Counted from the stretch's first letter, positions 54,601 to 62,455 are shown. The stretch: DNA of 64,000 bases from an uncultured Prevotellaceae bacterium (GCA_902776665.1 CACYQZ010000001.1:1-64000), one strand, 5' to 3'. Program-made: numbers and translations. Notes: generated by a model not told the origin, from the letters alone.

Positions 54601-56953
54601 CGATGTCACCCTTTCGGCCACTGTGAACGGCGTGGCTACCACCCACACGCTTCGCTTCCGTCTTTATGTGAACCGCCTCGGAACGCTGAAAAGCGAAACC
54701 ATCGGCGACGCCACGAACACGATTCGCGAAAAGACGCGCTGGGAGGTAGACCCCGTAACTGGCGAATGGAAAGAAATGGCCTACAAGAGCGATGTGGTGG
54801 ATGCTGCCGACCGCTTTTCTCGTGAAATCTCATCCTTGAAAATCTCGAAAAACCTGCTGCTCAATGCCGACTTCGACGAAGAGGCGGAGAGCGGACGGGG
54901 TGCGATTCACATCGTGCCGACTCGCCGTTGGCAGGGCTATCAGCAAGAGAGCCGAAACGCACAGGGCGACTGGGTGGCGCGGCTGACACGCAACACGACC
55001 TACACGCTGAGCATCTATGCCCGAGGGTCGGGCTATGGCGGTGCGCTGGTCCATTTGGTGAATGTTTCGACCGGCGATGCCGTTGGCGACCAGCCTTTCA
55101 TCAATATTGAGAATCTGACATCGCATTGGAAGCGTTACTCGCGGACGTTCACCGTTCCATCGACGGCGAATCGCGGTTTTCGCGTGATGCTGGGCTCGAT
55201 GGGTAGCACATCGGCGGCGGTGACGGGAGCCGACATCGAGATTGCTCGTCCGCAACTCGAAGAGGGCGAAAAGGCGACGCTCTACACCGCCACCGACTCG
55301 CGGAACCTGCTCGCCAACAGCACGTTTGACAACATATCGAAAAACAAGCCCGAGGGCTGGACGTATTGGGAGAATGCCGAGAGTGGCAGCATCGTTGAGC
55401 CGACCACGCGCGAAATCATCGCCGAGAAAGTGCTGGCGCTCTGGGGCGAGTGGAACGGCACGGGCGGTACCGTTGCGCCGAAGGTGCAGGAGATTCGCGT
55501 CGATGCGGTGAACGGCTGGAAATACCTGCACGTGGAGCCCGACGAAATGTTTCAGGGCATCATCCAGGACAGCAGCGTTCGCAGCGATGGCGAGTGGAAG
55601 GGCGTGTTGCAGCACGGCGGTTGGTATGTGTTGAGTTTCTACGCTCGCGGCTTGGGTCGCAGCGACGGCTTGCTAAACTTCGTGAAGCGCAACGGGCAAC
55701 ACATTTCGCAGCCGCAGCCGGCGTTGATTGTCGAGATTGTGGACAGTTGCCATGCCGACGCTTGGAACCGCTACCAGACGCAGCCGTTCCAGGCCATTCC
55801 GAGCGATTCGGCCGACTACGACGTGGAGCATGGCTATGGTTTTTCGTTGATGCTGGGCTGTGCCCACTACTCGGAAGACCCCGACTATCACGTGCCGTCG
55901 GAGGTGATTGAGATTGCTCGTCCGCAACTCGAAGAGGGAAAGTCGGCCAGCGACTGGCGGCGTGGCGAGGAGAATCCCGAACTGGTGGCGACGCGGTTTG
56001 AGCAGACGGCACAGAAGATGGAACTCGCCGTCTATCGCGACGGCGAGAAGCGCAGCGGCATGAAAATTGACGAGGACGGCGTGGAACTCGACGGCAAGAC
56101 GACGAAAATCAACGGAGACTTGGACCTGCAAGGCCTCACGACGGAGAACGTGAAGCGCGTGGCGCGAACATCGCTATTGCCGACGGTGGTGAACATGGGT
56201 GTTCTCTCCGAAGATGACCTCGACGCAAGCCACGTGGTGAAGTCGGTGCAGGTGAGGGGCGGCAGCGGCCTTCACATGGTCGCCCTTCCATTCTACGACT
56301 CCGACCGCAGGAACTGGCCCTCAATGGACATCACCTTCGACGGGGACGGCGGTTTTCTCCTTTCGTCGAACACGAACATTCCCGAGTGGCAACGCCGCGT
56401 GGTGCCTTACACGAAGAACGGCACGCGCTTGACCATCACGAACGAAGTTTCCATCCAGTATCGGAACTGGAAGGCCGCCTCGAGCATTTCAGATTGTCGG
56501 TTGGCGTTGCAGACGGCGGTTGTGGTCTGCGCCGACGCGCGCATCCTTGCGCAGTCGAACATCGAATCGGGGAGTCCGTTCCTCGGCGGCAGCAACGTTG
56601 GCGGCGGCAGTGGCGACGTGCTCCATGCCGGCTGCTTCTCGTGTGGCGGATATTTTTCGCGTTTCATCGTGCTGCTTCCCGGTCAGACGCTACAACTTCG
56701 TTCGCAGATTATCTCGATGAACAGTCGCGACGTGCTGATTTGGCAGGTGGAGAACCCGACGGAATTTTTGCCCGTCGGCGGACAGGTGGTCGAACTGCAA
56801 GACGTGAACGGCTACAAAATCAACTATGTTACCCCGACGGCTGCCACATGGAATCCCGGCGGCCTCACCGGCACCTACGAGACGCTTCTTGCGCCCCAGC
56901 AGGTCGCCACGGCGAACCAAGACATCTTTTTTGACGACTTATACCATATCTAA
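51608..56953 (+). CDS. Large tail protein with LamG-like and carbohydrate-binding-like domains
   Basis: A 1781-residue protein. An N-terminal tail-attachment region (about 1-230) is followed by a LamG-like domain (about 258-450; it starts ALEYIEKTANAGYLETGYVPNN, the usual YIES-type entry). The DNA of residues about 278-395 is far richer in A and T than its neighbours. Collagen-like and linker segments (GANGADGADGKNGAAF) and an Ig-like part follow. Two carbohydrate-binding-module-like domains (CBM_4_9 type) begin at about 1080 (NLLLNADFDEE) and 1235 (NLLANSTFDN), each ending IEIARPQLEEG; a third partial copy of that ending follows. The tail end is beta-rich. Likely a fibre or side-fibre that binds surface glycans. 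ATG 51608 is preferred to a TTG 9 bp earlier in the repeat. Confidence 0.82.
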   Translation: MANIQFEHIDPYIEGQGGDTGQSSRLKLRRNFEKIKAWMDSIASQLSGKFLKKDGDDTAEGVITFRQGSLFGPNGAWGWVKETAEWAGRTFTEGVAWFKNLLADYIGASAIEAGSVTGTTVTAQTLNATLATILQRLTSPELVTELLRSENFREGFLDGQGFGMWIDGDGKSHFEADIIATRMKMMVAAMEIRELVYVGGNYAFTGAGARIEQVVALSADGEPIGGEPPVVPPGQSLFTRYSNDGGQTFTPAAYKALEYIEKTANAGYLETGYVPNNRTRIVAVVMFPSSYTSNSTLWSSRKSSNYSTDKDAFVMFPILSNKTRFDYMSSAKTGKLVAFDQYVTLVAQNGTLTYPDADGNQITLGTVTSKEWEGTYQITLWVLRSSNSTTVSYHGRGRIKRFTIYEGDTLVQDWIPAQRTSDNKIGLFDLVSGDFIFHNSLQTGGSEVEACDLPEHPAFQDGFTVGDYVGYAIGTSAPSSPSRFDWRLREGEVAMYRCYWPSEKDGLTVHNVWKLGDQAKCQTFNLDKKKNEQGIYEDVENRYYWRLVVGKGEGVTLADGNKYNYVDLAEAPTWGYTEENGWRPIAAERDDTNAGYELVGGTSGDAPAAGDSIVAFGNRRNTSRMGIIEIDVEDAHGTGKAPALNIYAGVNTFTLTNKLVIRWSPIESVASSRHFKIFSGNDVGKAEPLTVNRGAYSNAERYFYGDMVSYDGQAWVCIFDGCDGRGFIGETPSEDSDYWQLYIAKGQDGAKGDSGTSRWMVVEPSNVRVYRDDDYDLRTSEDISGEIQVTLYEQTNGVTTKVRDDAHFSVNGKVNVKNGQPEYPGAIFINTKTYPSSDGVLRWDETNSRYYLDGGLTEDIKFSSLIFLWESSVGSAFARYEMPLSVDGKQGANGADGADGKNGAAFMLSPSEFVITEKCNDNAGWSGNWDVANNAVVAVASCKVGTTSPEVTITAVKVEGTNTDSTILSRQNSTTGKANLKINTNALNNDTSIRSHSVDVTLSATVNGVATTHTLRFRLYVNRLGTLKSETIGDATNTIREKTRWEVDPVTGEWKEMAYKSDVVDAADRFSREISSLKISKNLLLNADFDEEAESGRGAIHIVPTRRWQGYQQESRNAQGDWVARLTRNTTYTLSIYARGSGYGGALVHLVNVSTGDAVGDQPFINIENLTSHWKRYSRTFTVPSTANRGFRVMLGSMGSTSAAVTGADIEIARPQLEEGEKATLYTATDSRNLLANSTFDNISKNKPEGWTYWENAESGSIVEPTTREIIAEKVLALWGEWNGTGGTVAPKVQEIRVDAVNGWKYLHVEPDEMFQGIIQDSSVRSDGEWKGVLQHGGWYVLSFYARGLGRSDGLLNFVKRNGQHISQPQPALIVEIVDSCHADAWNRYQTQPFQAIPSDSADYDVEHGYGFSLMLGCAHYSEDPDYHVPSEVIEIARPQLEEGKSASDWRRGEENPELVATRFEQTAQKMELAVYRDGEKRSGMKIDEDGVELDGKTTKINGDLDLQGLTTENVKRVARTSLLPTVVNMGVLSEDDLDASHVVKSVQVRGGSGLHMVALPFYDSDRRNWPSMDITFDGDGGFLLSSNTNIPEWQRRVVPYTKNGTRLTITNEVSIQYRNWKAASSISDCRLALQTAVVVCADARILAQSNIESGSPFLGGSNVGGGSGDVLHAGCFSCGGYFSRFIVLLPGQTLQLRSQIISMNSRDVLIWQVENPTEFLPVGGQVVELQDVNGYKINYVTPTAATWNPGGLTGTYETLLAPQQVATANQDIFFDDLYHI

Positions 56954-56955
56954 TC

Positions 56956-59058
56956 ATGGAAGGAAGAACCCAACTGATTATCGGCGGCGTGGAGGTGGTA
57001 TTGCCTCAGAACTTCGCGACGACGGTGAAGCGTGAAAACTCGTTTTTCACAAAGAACGGAGAATATACCTACGACTGCACGCTGCGGCTCGACAACCAGA
57101 CGAACCGCGAACTCTACGGCTTTTTGCAGCGATTGAACAAAAAAGAGGCCGTTCAGTCGAAGCGTTCGGCGGTGCTGATGGCCGACGGAAGGGTGTATTG
57201 CCGAGGTACGGAGGTGATTACGGGCTGGACGGACGAGGAGGTGACGGTGCAGGTTGTGAGTGGCAACTCCGAATTGAACTACGTGGTGAGCGACTCGTTG
57301 CGCATCGAATGGCTCGACATGGGTGAAATCGGCGACATGGGCGAAACCGACGTCGCTTGGCCGATGCGCACCGGCTTGACGCAGCACCTGACCTACCCTG
57401 CCATCCACTATTGCCTGCCGACGGTTTTCAATTCTTCGGACAGCACTTTTTACAACAACTACCTATGCCGGGGTAAGTATGGCGAGGCGAGGCCAAAAAT
57501 CATCGTCGGTCGCGACGATGCGAACTACGTGAATAATGGACGCGGCGACTTGGAAGTGGTGGCGCAACCGTTCCTGTGTGCTTTGGTGAAGCGTCTGTTG
57601 GGTGCGCTGGGCTACACCATCGGCACGAACCATTTGGACGAGAGCCAGTACAAGAGCCTGTTCGTGGTGAACACGCGCTCGACAACGAAATATGCCGAAA
57701 TGCTTTCCGGTTGGACGGTGAAGGATTTTCTCGAAGAGGTCGAGAAACTGACGGGCGTTGTGCTGCTGGTGGATAACATAACGAAAACCGTCGATATTGT
57801 CTCCAAGGGGATTTTCTATTCCCAGTCACGGATTGTTCCGCTGAAAAACGTCGTCGATGCCTACGACCTTTCTGTGGAGGAAGAGGGCGAGGAAGACTGG
57901 ACGACGTCGGATGTCAGCTATGAACTTCCCGACGATGCCGACCACCGCCTGATGCGCCTGCCGGAGAAGTTGAAGCAGAACACGCCCATTGTGGAAGACG
58001 ACTGGCCTTTCAGCGGCCACATGTTCGGAAATCCCTATTCGCGTCGCGAACTGAAGCAAGACATCACGACTCGCCGACTGTTTATTTTACAGCCCATCAT
58101 TCAAGACAAAGACTTTGTTGAAATAGATGGTCATGTTTTGAATCCTACCGTTGAAGGAATTTTTCCTCCGCTTGATGTTCACAACTGGGACGCTTCGCGA
58201 CCGCAGGACTTTTCATCATACTGGTCACGGCTTCACCTTTGGATTTTGGGCAAGGGTGATTCTCAAGCCCCTCCTACTTCGTATGGAAAGAATCGGTTCG
58301 AGGTCGATCAGTTCGCCGACCTGAAACGCGAGAACTCCATCGGCGAGGTGAAGATGAAAATCCGTCCGGCTGTGATGAAGTTGATGCCGTCGTACCTGTT
58401 CTATCGTCTGATACAAAGCCAGCCGATACTGATGTATGGACTGACGAACATCATCGTCACTTCTGGTACGAGCCAAAACACGCAGCAAATCCAAGTGGAT
58501 GAGGATTCTTGCTCGACTGAGGAAATCGACTCCAACTTCATCGACATCATCGGCGGCTATCAGGAAGAGTTGGAAGCGTCGGCAGGCGACTTGCTCGTGG
58601 CCTTCTATGCAGGTTTGCAGGAGCATCGTCACGGCTATCTGCCGCAGGCTCACACCGATGCCTGGCACGCACAGAACGTCGAGGAATTTTGGCACACTAA
58701 GGAAAATAGTTTTCCGTCGATTGAGACCGATGCGTTCGTCGGCTCGCTTCGCCTGCAAGACATCGAAGCAGAGTTGTACGCCGGTGTCTATCGGATAGAC
58801 ACGACGCGCAAGGTGGTGTTCGAGACTTACGACCCGAACATGCTCGACCCTCGCGCCATCATCGTAGTGCGAAACCGTCGTTGGGTGATTCGCGAAATCG
58901 AGGAAACGCTGACTTCGAGCGGTCGGAAACCGTCATGGAAGGTGACGTGCCACCCTATCGAGATTTCCGACGAATCGGCCGAGAGCCGTTGGGTGCTGAC
59001 AAAAGGCGTTTGGGACGATGGCGGTGCGTGGCTCGACGATGGGCGATGGAATGACTGA
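56956..59058 (+). CDS. Putative tail hub/baseplate-type protein
   Basis: A 700-residue protein 2 bp after the large tail gene. The order of domains (N-terminal beta-barrel-like part with RTQLIIGGVEVVLPQ, central VKDFLEEVEKLTGVVLLVDNITKTVDIV like phage late control/hub proteins, and a C-terminal VIREIEETLTSSGRKPSWKVTCHPIEI) resembles gp27/gp44-like tail hubs. It ends with the GVWDDGGAWLDDGRWND terminal motif typical of last-gene tail proteins. Identification is from pattern and place. Confidence 0.65.
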   Translation: MEGRTQLIIGGVEVVLPQNFATTVKRENSFFTKNGEYTYDCTLRLDNQTNRELYGFLQRLNKKEAVQSKRSAVLMADGRVYCRGTEVITGWTDEEVTVQVVSGNSELNYVVSDSLRIEWLDMGEIGDMGETDVAWPMRTGLTQHLTYPAIHYCLPTVFNSSDSTFYNNYLCRGKYGEARPKIIVGRDDANYVNNGRGDLEVVAQPFLCALVKRLLGALGYTIGTNHLDESQYKSLFVVNTRSTTKYAEMLSGWTVKDFLEEVEKLTGVVLLVDNITKTVDIVSKGIFYSQSRIVPLKNVVDAYDLSVEEEGEEDWTTSDVSYELPDDADHRLMRLPEKLKQNTPIVEDDWPFSGHMFGNPYSRRELKQDITTRRLFILQPIIQDKDFVEIDGHVLNPTVEGIFPPLDVHNWDASRPQDFSSYWSRLHLWILGKGDSQAPPTSYGKNRFEVDQFADLKRENSIGEVKMKIRPAVMKLMPSYLFYRLIQSQPILMYGLTNIIVTSGTSQNTQQIQVDEDSCSTEEIDSNFIDIIGGYQEELEASAGDLLVAFYAGLQEHRHGYLPQAHTDAWHAQNVEEFWHTKENSFPSIETDAFVGSLRLQDIEAELYAGVYRIDTTRKVVFETYDPNMLDPRAIIVVRNRRWVIREIEETLTSSGRKPSWKVTCHPIEISDESAESRWVLTKGVWDDGGAWLDDGRWND

Positions 59059-59134
59059 TTTTTTATCTTTTTTGTTGCGAAAGTGTTAAAATCGTGTTAA
59101 AAAATGGTTTTTCTCGAAAATAATTGGGAAAAAA

Positions 59135-59166
59135 TTTGCTTAATAAACAAAAGTTTATTACCTTTG
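59135..59166 (+). promoter_or_regulatory. Promoter with internal palindrome for the DUF5053 cassette
   Basis: TTTG at 59135-59138, 20 bp, TACCTTTG at 59159-59166. Between them, AATAAAC-AAAA-GTTTATT (59142-59159) is a perfect 7-bp palindrome, a likely operator that would occlude RNA polymerase. Confidence 0.8.
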
Positions 59167-59214
59167 TAACGTGATAAGAGATAAATAACATGTTTAATTA
59201 AAAAAAACGAAACA

Positions 59215-59394
59215 ATGCCGACAAGAAAAGAAGTTGAAAATTACAAGGAGCGAGTAGAGCGATTGCTTCAAGTCATTGTAAATGCAGACATCGACGATGG
59301 CGTAAAAGACGAACTGATTAACAGACTACTTAACAAATGGGAAATGTGCCGCGACGCTCTGGAAGGCCTTGGATTCCCAATCATTGAAGATTAA
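59215..59394 (+). CDS. Small hypothetical phage protein (59 residues)
   Basis: Translating from ATG 59215 gives 59 residues (MPTRKEVENYKERVERLLQV...) ending at TAA 59392-59394. It is acidic and helical (ERLLQVIVNADIDDGVKDELINRLLNKW as two helices), starts 49 bp after the promoter, and is followed by a GC-rich hairpin. No family recognised; possibly a small regulator paired with the downstream DUF5053 protein. Confidence 0.65.
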   Translation: MPTRKEVENYKERVERLLQVIVNADIDDGVKDELINRLLNKWEMCRDALEGLGFPIIED

Positions 59395-59401
59395 CCAACG
59401 A

Positions 59402-59428
59402 GGGGAGCCCCGAAAGGGGCACCCTCCC
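59402..59428 (+). terminator. GC-rich intercistronic hairpin
   Basis: GGGGAGCCCC-GAAA-GGGGCACCC folds into a stem with one A-A mismatch. No T-run follows, so it is more likely a weak terminator or an RNA stabiliser that sets different levels for the two genes. Confidence 0.5.
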
Positions 59429-59444
59429 TAAAAACTTATTTGAC

Positions 59445-59885
59445 ATGACAAACATCTATGAATTTGCAGAGAATCCTGTTTTGAAGGAAATTCTTGACAG
59501 GTATGAGAAGGCGCAGACGCCGGAGGAACTGGAGGCTGCGAAGCAGTATCAGCGCGACGTGCAGGAACGTATGGGCGCTGCAGAAAAAGAGGAATTTTCC
59601 GCTGCGTTTGTAGCCGACACGGAACGGATGTTGTCGGCTATGGATGAAGATATCGCCGACCTTCGCGCCGAGGCGATGCGCCAAAGGCTTGGTGACGTGC
59701 CGAAGGCCATTTCGCTGACCTATATTGCCGCGCAATGTGGCAAAAGCAAGTCGTGGCTTTCTCAGCGTCTGAACGGTCACAAGGTGAACGGCAAGGAAGC
59801 CCACTTTACATCGGATGAAGCGAGGCTCGTTCAGGGTAGGCTTCACGAATTGGGCAGAAAACTCTTGAATGTCGCATTGATTTAA
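59445..59885 (+). CDS. DUF5053-like DNA-binding protein
   Basis: A 146-residue protein whose C-terminal half (ISLTYIAAQCGKSKSWLSQRLNGHKVNGKEAHFT, visible as YIAAQCGKSKSWLSQRLNG) is a helix-turn-helix seen in Bacteroidetes DUF5053 proteins; the N-terminal half is a Glu/Ala-rich coiled coil. It may regulate late or lysogenic genes from its self-contained promoter-terminator cassette. Confidence 0.75.
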   Translation: MTNIYEFAENPVLKEILDRYEKAQTPEELEAAKQYQRDVQERMGAAEKEEFSAAFVADTERMLSAMDEDIADLRAEAMRQRLGDVPKAISLTYIAAQCGKSKSWLSQRLNGHKVNGKEAHFTSDEARLVQGRLHELGRKLLNVALI

Positions 59886-59915
59886 GGTTGTGCGTCTCTT
59901 ATCACGTCAAGGGTG

Positions 59916-59949
59916 CCGGGGCAGAAATGCCTCGGTTTTTTTTTATTTT
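59916..59949 (+). terminator. Terminator of the DUF5053 cassette
   Basis: CCGGGGCA-gaaa-TGCCTCGG (one G-T pair) followed by nine or more T. Confidence 0.85.
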
Positions 59950-59961
59950 TCGGCGAAAAAA

Positions 59962-59993
59962 TTTGGTGGTTTCGGGGAAAGTCTGTATCTTTG
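59962..59993 (+). promoter_or_regulatory. Promoter of candidate RNA D
   Basis: TTTG at 59962-59965, 20 bp, TATCTTTG at 59986-59993: a full consensus promoter directly after the DUF5053 terminator. Confidence 0.82.
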
Positions 59994-59999
59994 CATCGT

Positions 60000-60154
60000 T
60001 AAAATCAAAGTGCGACACGAAGTCGCTGCCCAGAGGCGGCTATTTTTGTGTCAAGACAGAAGGTAAAAAAATACGGCAGCAACCGCGTCGAGAGGTGGAA
60101 ACGCCCTCGGAGTCCAGCACTTTGAACTTTAACAGCGCGTAGTGCTGCTTTTTT
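60000..60154 (+). ncRNA. Candidate small structured RNA D
   Basis: About 155 nt with its own consensus promoter and a terminator-like end. AAAGTGC (60007-60013) pairs exactly with GCACTTT (60117-60123) and closes the domain; GCGAC-acgaa-GTCGC (60012-60026) is a hairpin at its 5' side that competes for two bases of the closing helix; GACAC/GTGTC and CGAGAGG/CCCTCG give further pairing. CAGCGC-gta-GTGCTG then C and six T (60133-60154) forms the terminator. The next gene begins only after this terminator, so its expression needs read-through. Function unknown: stand-alone small RNA or attenuating leader. Confidence 0.7.
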
Positions 60155-60172
60155 ATGTTAAAAACAAAGTGT

Positions 60173-60346
60173 ATGATTGCAATGACTATGAATGCGCAGT
60201 TGGCCGTGAGGATGTGGCTTGGCGCGAAGAGTGAGTGGTTTTCGGCGATTGCCGGCGAGTGTGTGACGAATGGCGAGGTGGTGAAGGCTCACGCCGTGGC
60301 CGTCGGAGTGTTGGCGGTGATTGGGTTGGGAGGTGCACTGCTATGA
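60173..60346 (+). CDS. Small phage membrane protein
   Basis: A 57-residue protein (MIAMTMNAQLAVRMWLGAKSEW...) with one C-terminal membrane segment (AVAVGVLAVIGLGGALL). The start with an A-rich site at 60173 is preferred to an ATG at 60155, which lies in the terminator T-run of RNA D. It overlaps the next gene by ATGA. Possibly a lysis-associated or membrane anchor protein; there is no lysin nearby to support a holin. Confidence 0.6.
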   Translation: MIAMTMNAQLAVRMWLGAKSEWFSAIAGECVTNGEVVKAHAVAVGVLAVIGLGGALL

Positions 60347-60561
60347 GTGCCATTCTGAAATATTTGATTTCGACGGACAATCTGAAGCAGGCCGTGACAA
60401 CGGCATACGACCTGTATGTTTCGGCAGGGATTTTGCCGGCTGAGATTGTCCTTGCTGACGGGCAGGCGGTTTTCTTCAACAAGGAAGATGCCCGACGGCT
60501 ACAGAAAGGACTTATGACTGAAAACGAATATTTCGTGCTTTACAAAAACGCCCCGATGTGA
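60343..60561 (+). CDS. Small hypothetical phage protein
   Basis: A 72-residue protein (MSAILKYLISTDNLKQAVTTAYDL...). Coupled to the small membrane protein gene by ATGA. Its last codons form the left arm of the following terminator. Confidence 0.62.
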   Translation: MSAILKYLISTDNLKQAVTTAYDLYVSAGILPAEIVLADGQAVFFNKEDARRLQKGLMTENEYFVLYKNAPM

Positions 60562-60576
60562 CGGGGCTTTTTTTTT
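60550..60576 (+). terminator. Terminator overlapping the end of the 60343 gene
   Basis: GCCCCG (60550-60555) and CGGGGC (60562-60567) with a loop holding the TGA stop, then nine T. Confidence 0.87.
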
Positions 60577-60603
60577 GTCCTTTTATTTTTGTGGGCTTCG
60601 TTG

Positions 60604-60611
60604 TACCTTTG
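60604..60611 (+). promoter_or_regulatory. Minus-7 box of the portal operon
   Basis: TACCTTTG ends only 8 bp before the ATG at 60620, implying a leaderless or near-leaderless message. No TTTG is correctly spaced upstream. Confidence 0.65.
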
Positions 60612-60619
60612 CCATTGCT

Positions 60620-61060
60620 ATGACGCAGGAAGTTCAGGAGTTTATCCGCCGAGAGTTGGAACAGCACGGCAAATGGCTGTCGGAGACGTTTGTGGCGCAG
60701 TTGGAGGAGAACGACAACCGCGTGACGGGCAACTTGGCTCGTTCGCTGGGTTTCGAGGTGGATGGCGACACGCTGCGGATTGGCTTCACGGAGTATGGCC
60801 GATTCTTCGAGATTCGTGGGCAGAACAGCCGTCGCGAGCGGAAGAATGCCTGGCCCGCCGATGTGAACCGCACGGTGTGGGGCATCAGGAAGCGTCAGCC
60901 TCGGCGGAAGAAGACTCGCTGGTATGCGAAGAATATGTATGGCGGTCTGGGCAAATTGGTGGCTCGGCTGTCGGCTGGTATGAGCGAGGAGGAACTGCGT
61001 GAGATTAAGAAGTCTATCGAGGCGAATGCTTCGCGGATGGAGTTGAGGAGTAAGGAGTAA
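60620..61060 (+). CDS. Putative phage neck / tail-completion protein
   Basis: A 146-residue basic protein. VTGNLARSLGFEVDGDTLRIGFTEYGRFFEIRG (visible as TGNLARSL and TEYGRFFEI) resembles HK97-gp10/Mu-type tail-completion proteins, whose motif TGxLxxSI...YA.ye is similar. The C-terminus is Arg/Lys-rich. First gene of a packed operon with portal; ATG 60620 is chosen because a start 45 bp earlier would precede the promoter box. Its end contains AGGAGTA repeats that give the portal gene its ribosome-binding site. Confidence 0.68.
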   Translation: MTQEVQEFIRRELEQHGKWLSETFVAQLEENDNRVTGNLARSLGFEVDGDTLRIGFTEYGRFFEIRGQNSRRERKNAWPADVNRTVWGIRKRQPRRKKTRWYAKNMYGGLGKLVARLSAGMSEEELREIKKSIEANASRMELRSKE

Positions 61061-61066
61061 GGAGTA
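61046..61066. repeat. AGGAGTA x3 tandem repeat at the portal ribosome-binding site
   Basis: AGGAGTA is repeated three times across the stop of the neck-like gene and the portal leader, each copy carrying a GGAG core. The copy number would set the distance and number of Shine-Dalgarno-like sites before the portal start. Confidence 0.8.
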
Positions 61067-61075
61067 AAAAAAAAA

Positions 61076-62455
61076 ATGAAAAATATGAGCAAGATTATTG
61101 ACAGGGCTGGTGCGCTTCGCGTGTTTGATTGCGGCGTGGGCACTTACGGCGTTGCGTTGGCGAGTCGCCAGCAGTCGCCTTTCAGCGATTTTCTTCACTG
61201 GGACGGTTGCGAATGGGACAGCGACCCTGTGAGTGTTGGCAGTGTTCGGACGGTGCCTTGGGGTCCTCGCGACAATATGCCTGTGGAGGTTCGCGACCTG
61301 TTGGAGAAGAACAACATCGGCCCGGGCATCATCGCCCGAAAGTTGGGCTTGATTTACGGTCAGGGTGTCGAACTTTACCGCCGTCAGATTGTGGATGGCG
61401 AGGTGCAGCGCGAATGGACTGACGACGCGCAGGTGGACGCTTGGCTGCAGACGTGGGACTACCGCCGCTATGTGCGCGAGGTGCTGAACGAGTATCTGCA
61501 CTTGAACGGCCATTTTACGCGCTATGTAATGGCGAAGTCGGTGCGACTGGGCAAGGCTCGCGTGGCGCGTTTGGATTGTCTGCCTTCGAAAGACTGCCGA
61601 CTGGTGTGGCCATCGACCTCGGAGGGCTATTTGGCGCATCCGCTGGCTGATGACATCAGTCAGGTGTTGGTGGGCGACATCAGCCGGAACCGCGCCTTGG
61701 AGTTGTACCCTGTGTTCGACGCCCGGCGTGCGGTGGAGTTCGAGGCTGCTGTGAAGTACCACAACCTGAGCAGTTTCGGTCGGTCGCTGTATTCGATTTG
61801 CTCGTTCCACGGCTCGATTCCTTGGATGGAGAACGCGAACGACATCAGCGAAATCGTGCGCATCTTGAACGAGAATATGATTGCTGCGGCCTACATCGTG
61901 CACGAGCCGAGCGGCTACTGGGAGCAGAAGCGCATCGCGTTGCTGACCGACCATCCCGAATGGACCGACACGAAGATAGACGCGGAACTCGACCGTATGC
62001 GCGACGAGATTACGCGCCGTCTGGCCGAGGTGATGGCTGGCAAGCACAACGCCGGCAAGTTCTTCACCTGTGTCGATTTCATCGACGAGCGCGGCAACAA
62101 GCAGGAATGGAAGGTGGAGCCGATAGATATGAACATCGACAAGTACCTGAATGCGCAGAAGCAGATCTCGAAGATTGCCGACTCGGCTTCTACGAGTGGC
62201 TTCGGCTTGGCTGCGCCGTTGTCGAACATCATCATCGACGGCAAGAGCGACAGCGGTAGTCAGATGCTCTACGCTGTGAAACTCTTCTTTGCTGCCGACA
62301 CGCAGATTGCCGAGGAGGTGGTGTTGGAGGCGTTGAACGACGCGCTGCGCATCAATTTCCCCGAGAAGCGCGACCTGCGATTTGGCTTCTACCACAAGGT
62401 GATTATGAAGGAGGAGAATGTTTCGACGGGCGAACGATTTGCTGCGAACATATAA
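61076..62455 (+). CDS. Phage portal protein
   Basis: A 459-residue protein. The order DNMPVEVRDLLEKNNIGPGIIARKLGLIYGQGVELY, ARVARLDCLPSKDCRLVWPS, ANDISEIVRILNENMIAAAYIV, and a C-terminal FGLAAPLSNIIIDGKSDSGSQMLYAVK (shortened here to NDISEIVRIL and GLAAPLSNII) follows the wing, clip and stem layout of SPP1/HK97-type portals. Start at ATG 61076 or 61085. It forms the dodecameric DNA gate that joins head and tail and docks the terminase. It is about 20 kb from the terminase gene and on the far side of the tail genes, which is unusual. Confidence 0.8.
   Translation: MKNMSKIIDRAGALRVFDCGVGTYGVALASRQQSPFSDFLHWDGCEWDSDPVSVGSVRTVPWGPRDNMPVEVRDLLEKNNIGPGIIARKLGLIYGQGVELYRRQIVDGEVQREWTDDAQVDAWLQTWDYRRYVREVLNEYLHLNGHFTRYVMAKSVRLGKARVARLDCLPSKDCRLVWPSTSEGYLAHPLADDISQVLVGDISRNRALELYPVFDARRAVEFEAAVKYHNLSSFGRSLYSICSFHGSIPWMENANDISEIVRILNENMIAAAYIVHEPSGYWEQKRIALLTDHPEWTDTKIDAELDRMRDEITRRLAEVMAGKHNAGKFFTCVDFIDERGNKQEWKVEPIDMNIDKYLNAQKQISKIADSASTSGFGLAAPLSNIIIDGKSDSGSQMLYAVKLFFAADTQIAEEVVLEALNDALRINFPEKRDLRFGFYHKVIMKEENVSTGERFAANI

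Larger units (their letters stand above)
59169..59907. repeat. 13-bp perfect inverted repeat bracketing the cassette transcript
   Basis: ACGTGATAAGAGA at 59169-59181, at the predicted transcription start, is mirrored by TCTCTTATCACGT at 59895-59907, just before the terminator. The two arms could pair in the RNA or mark the ends of an inserted cassette. Confidence 0.7.
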
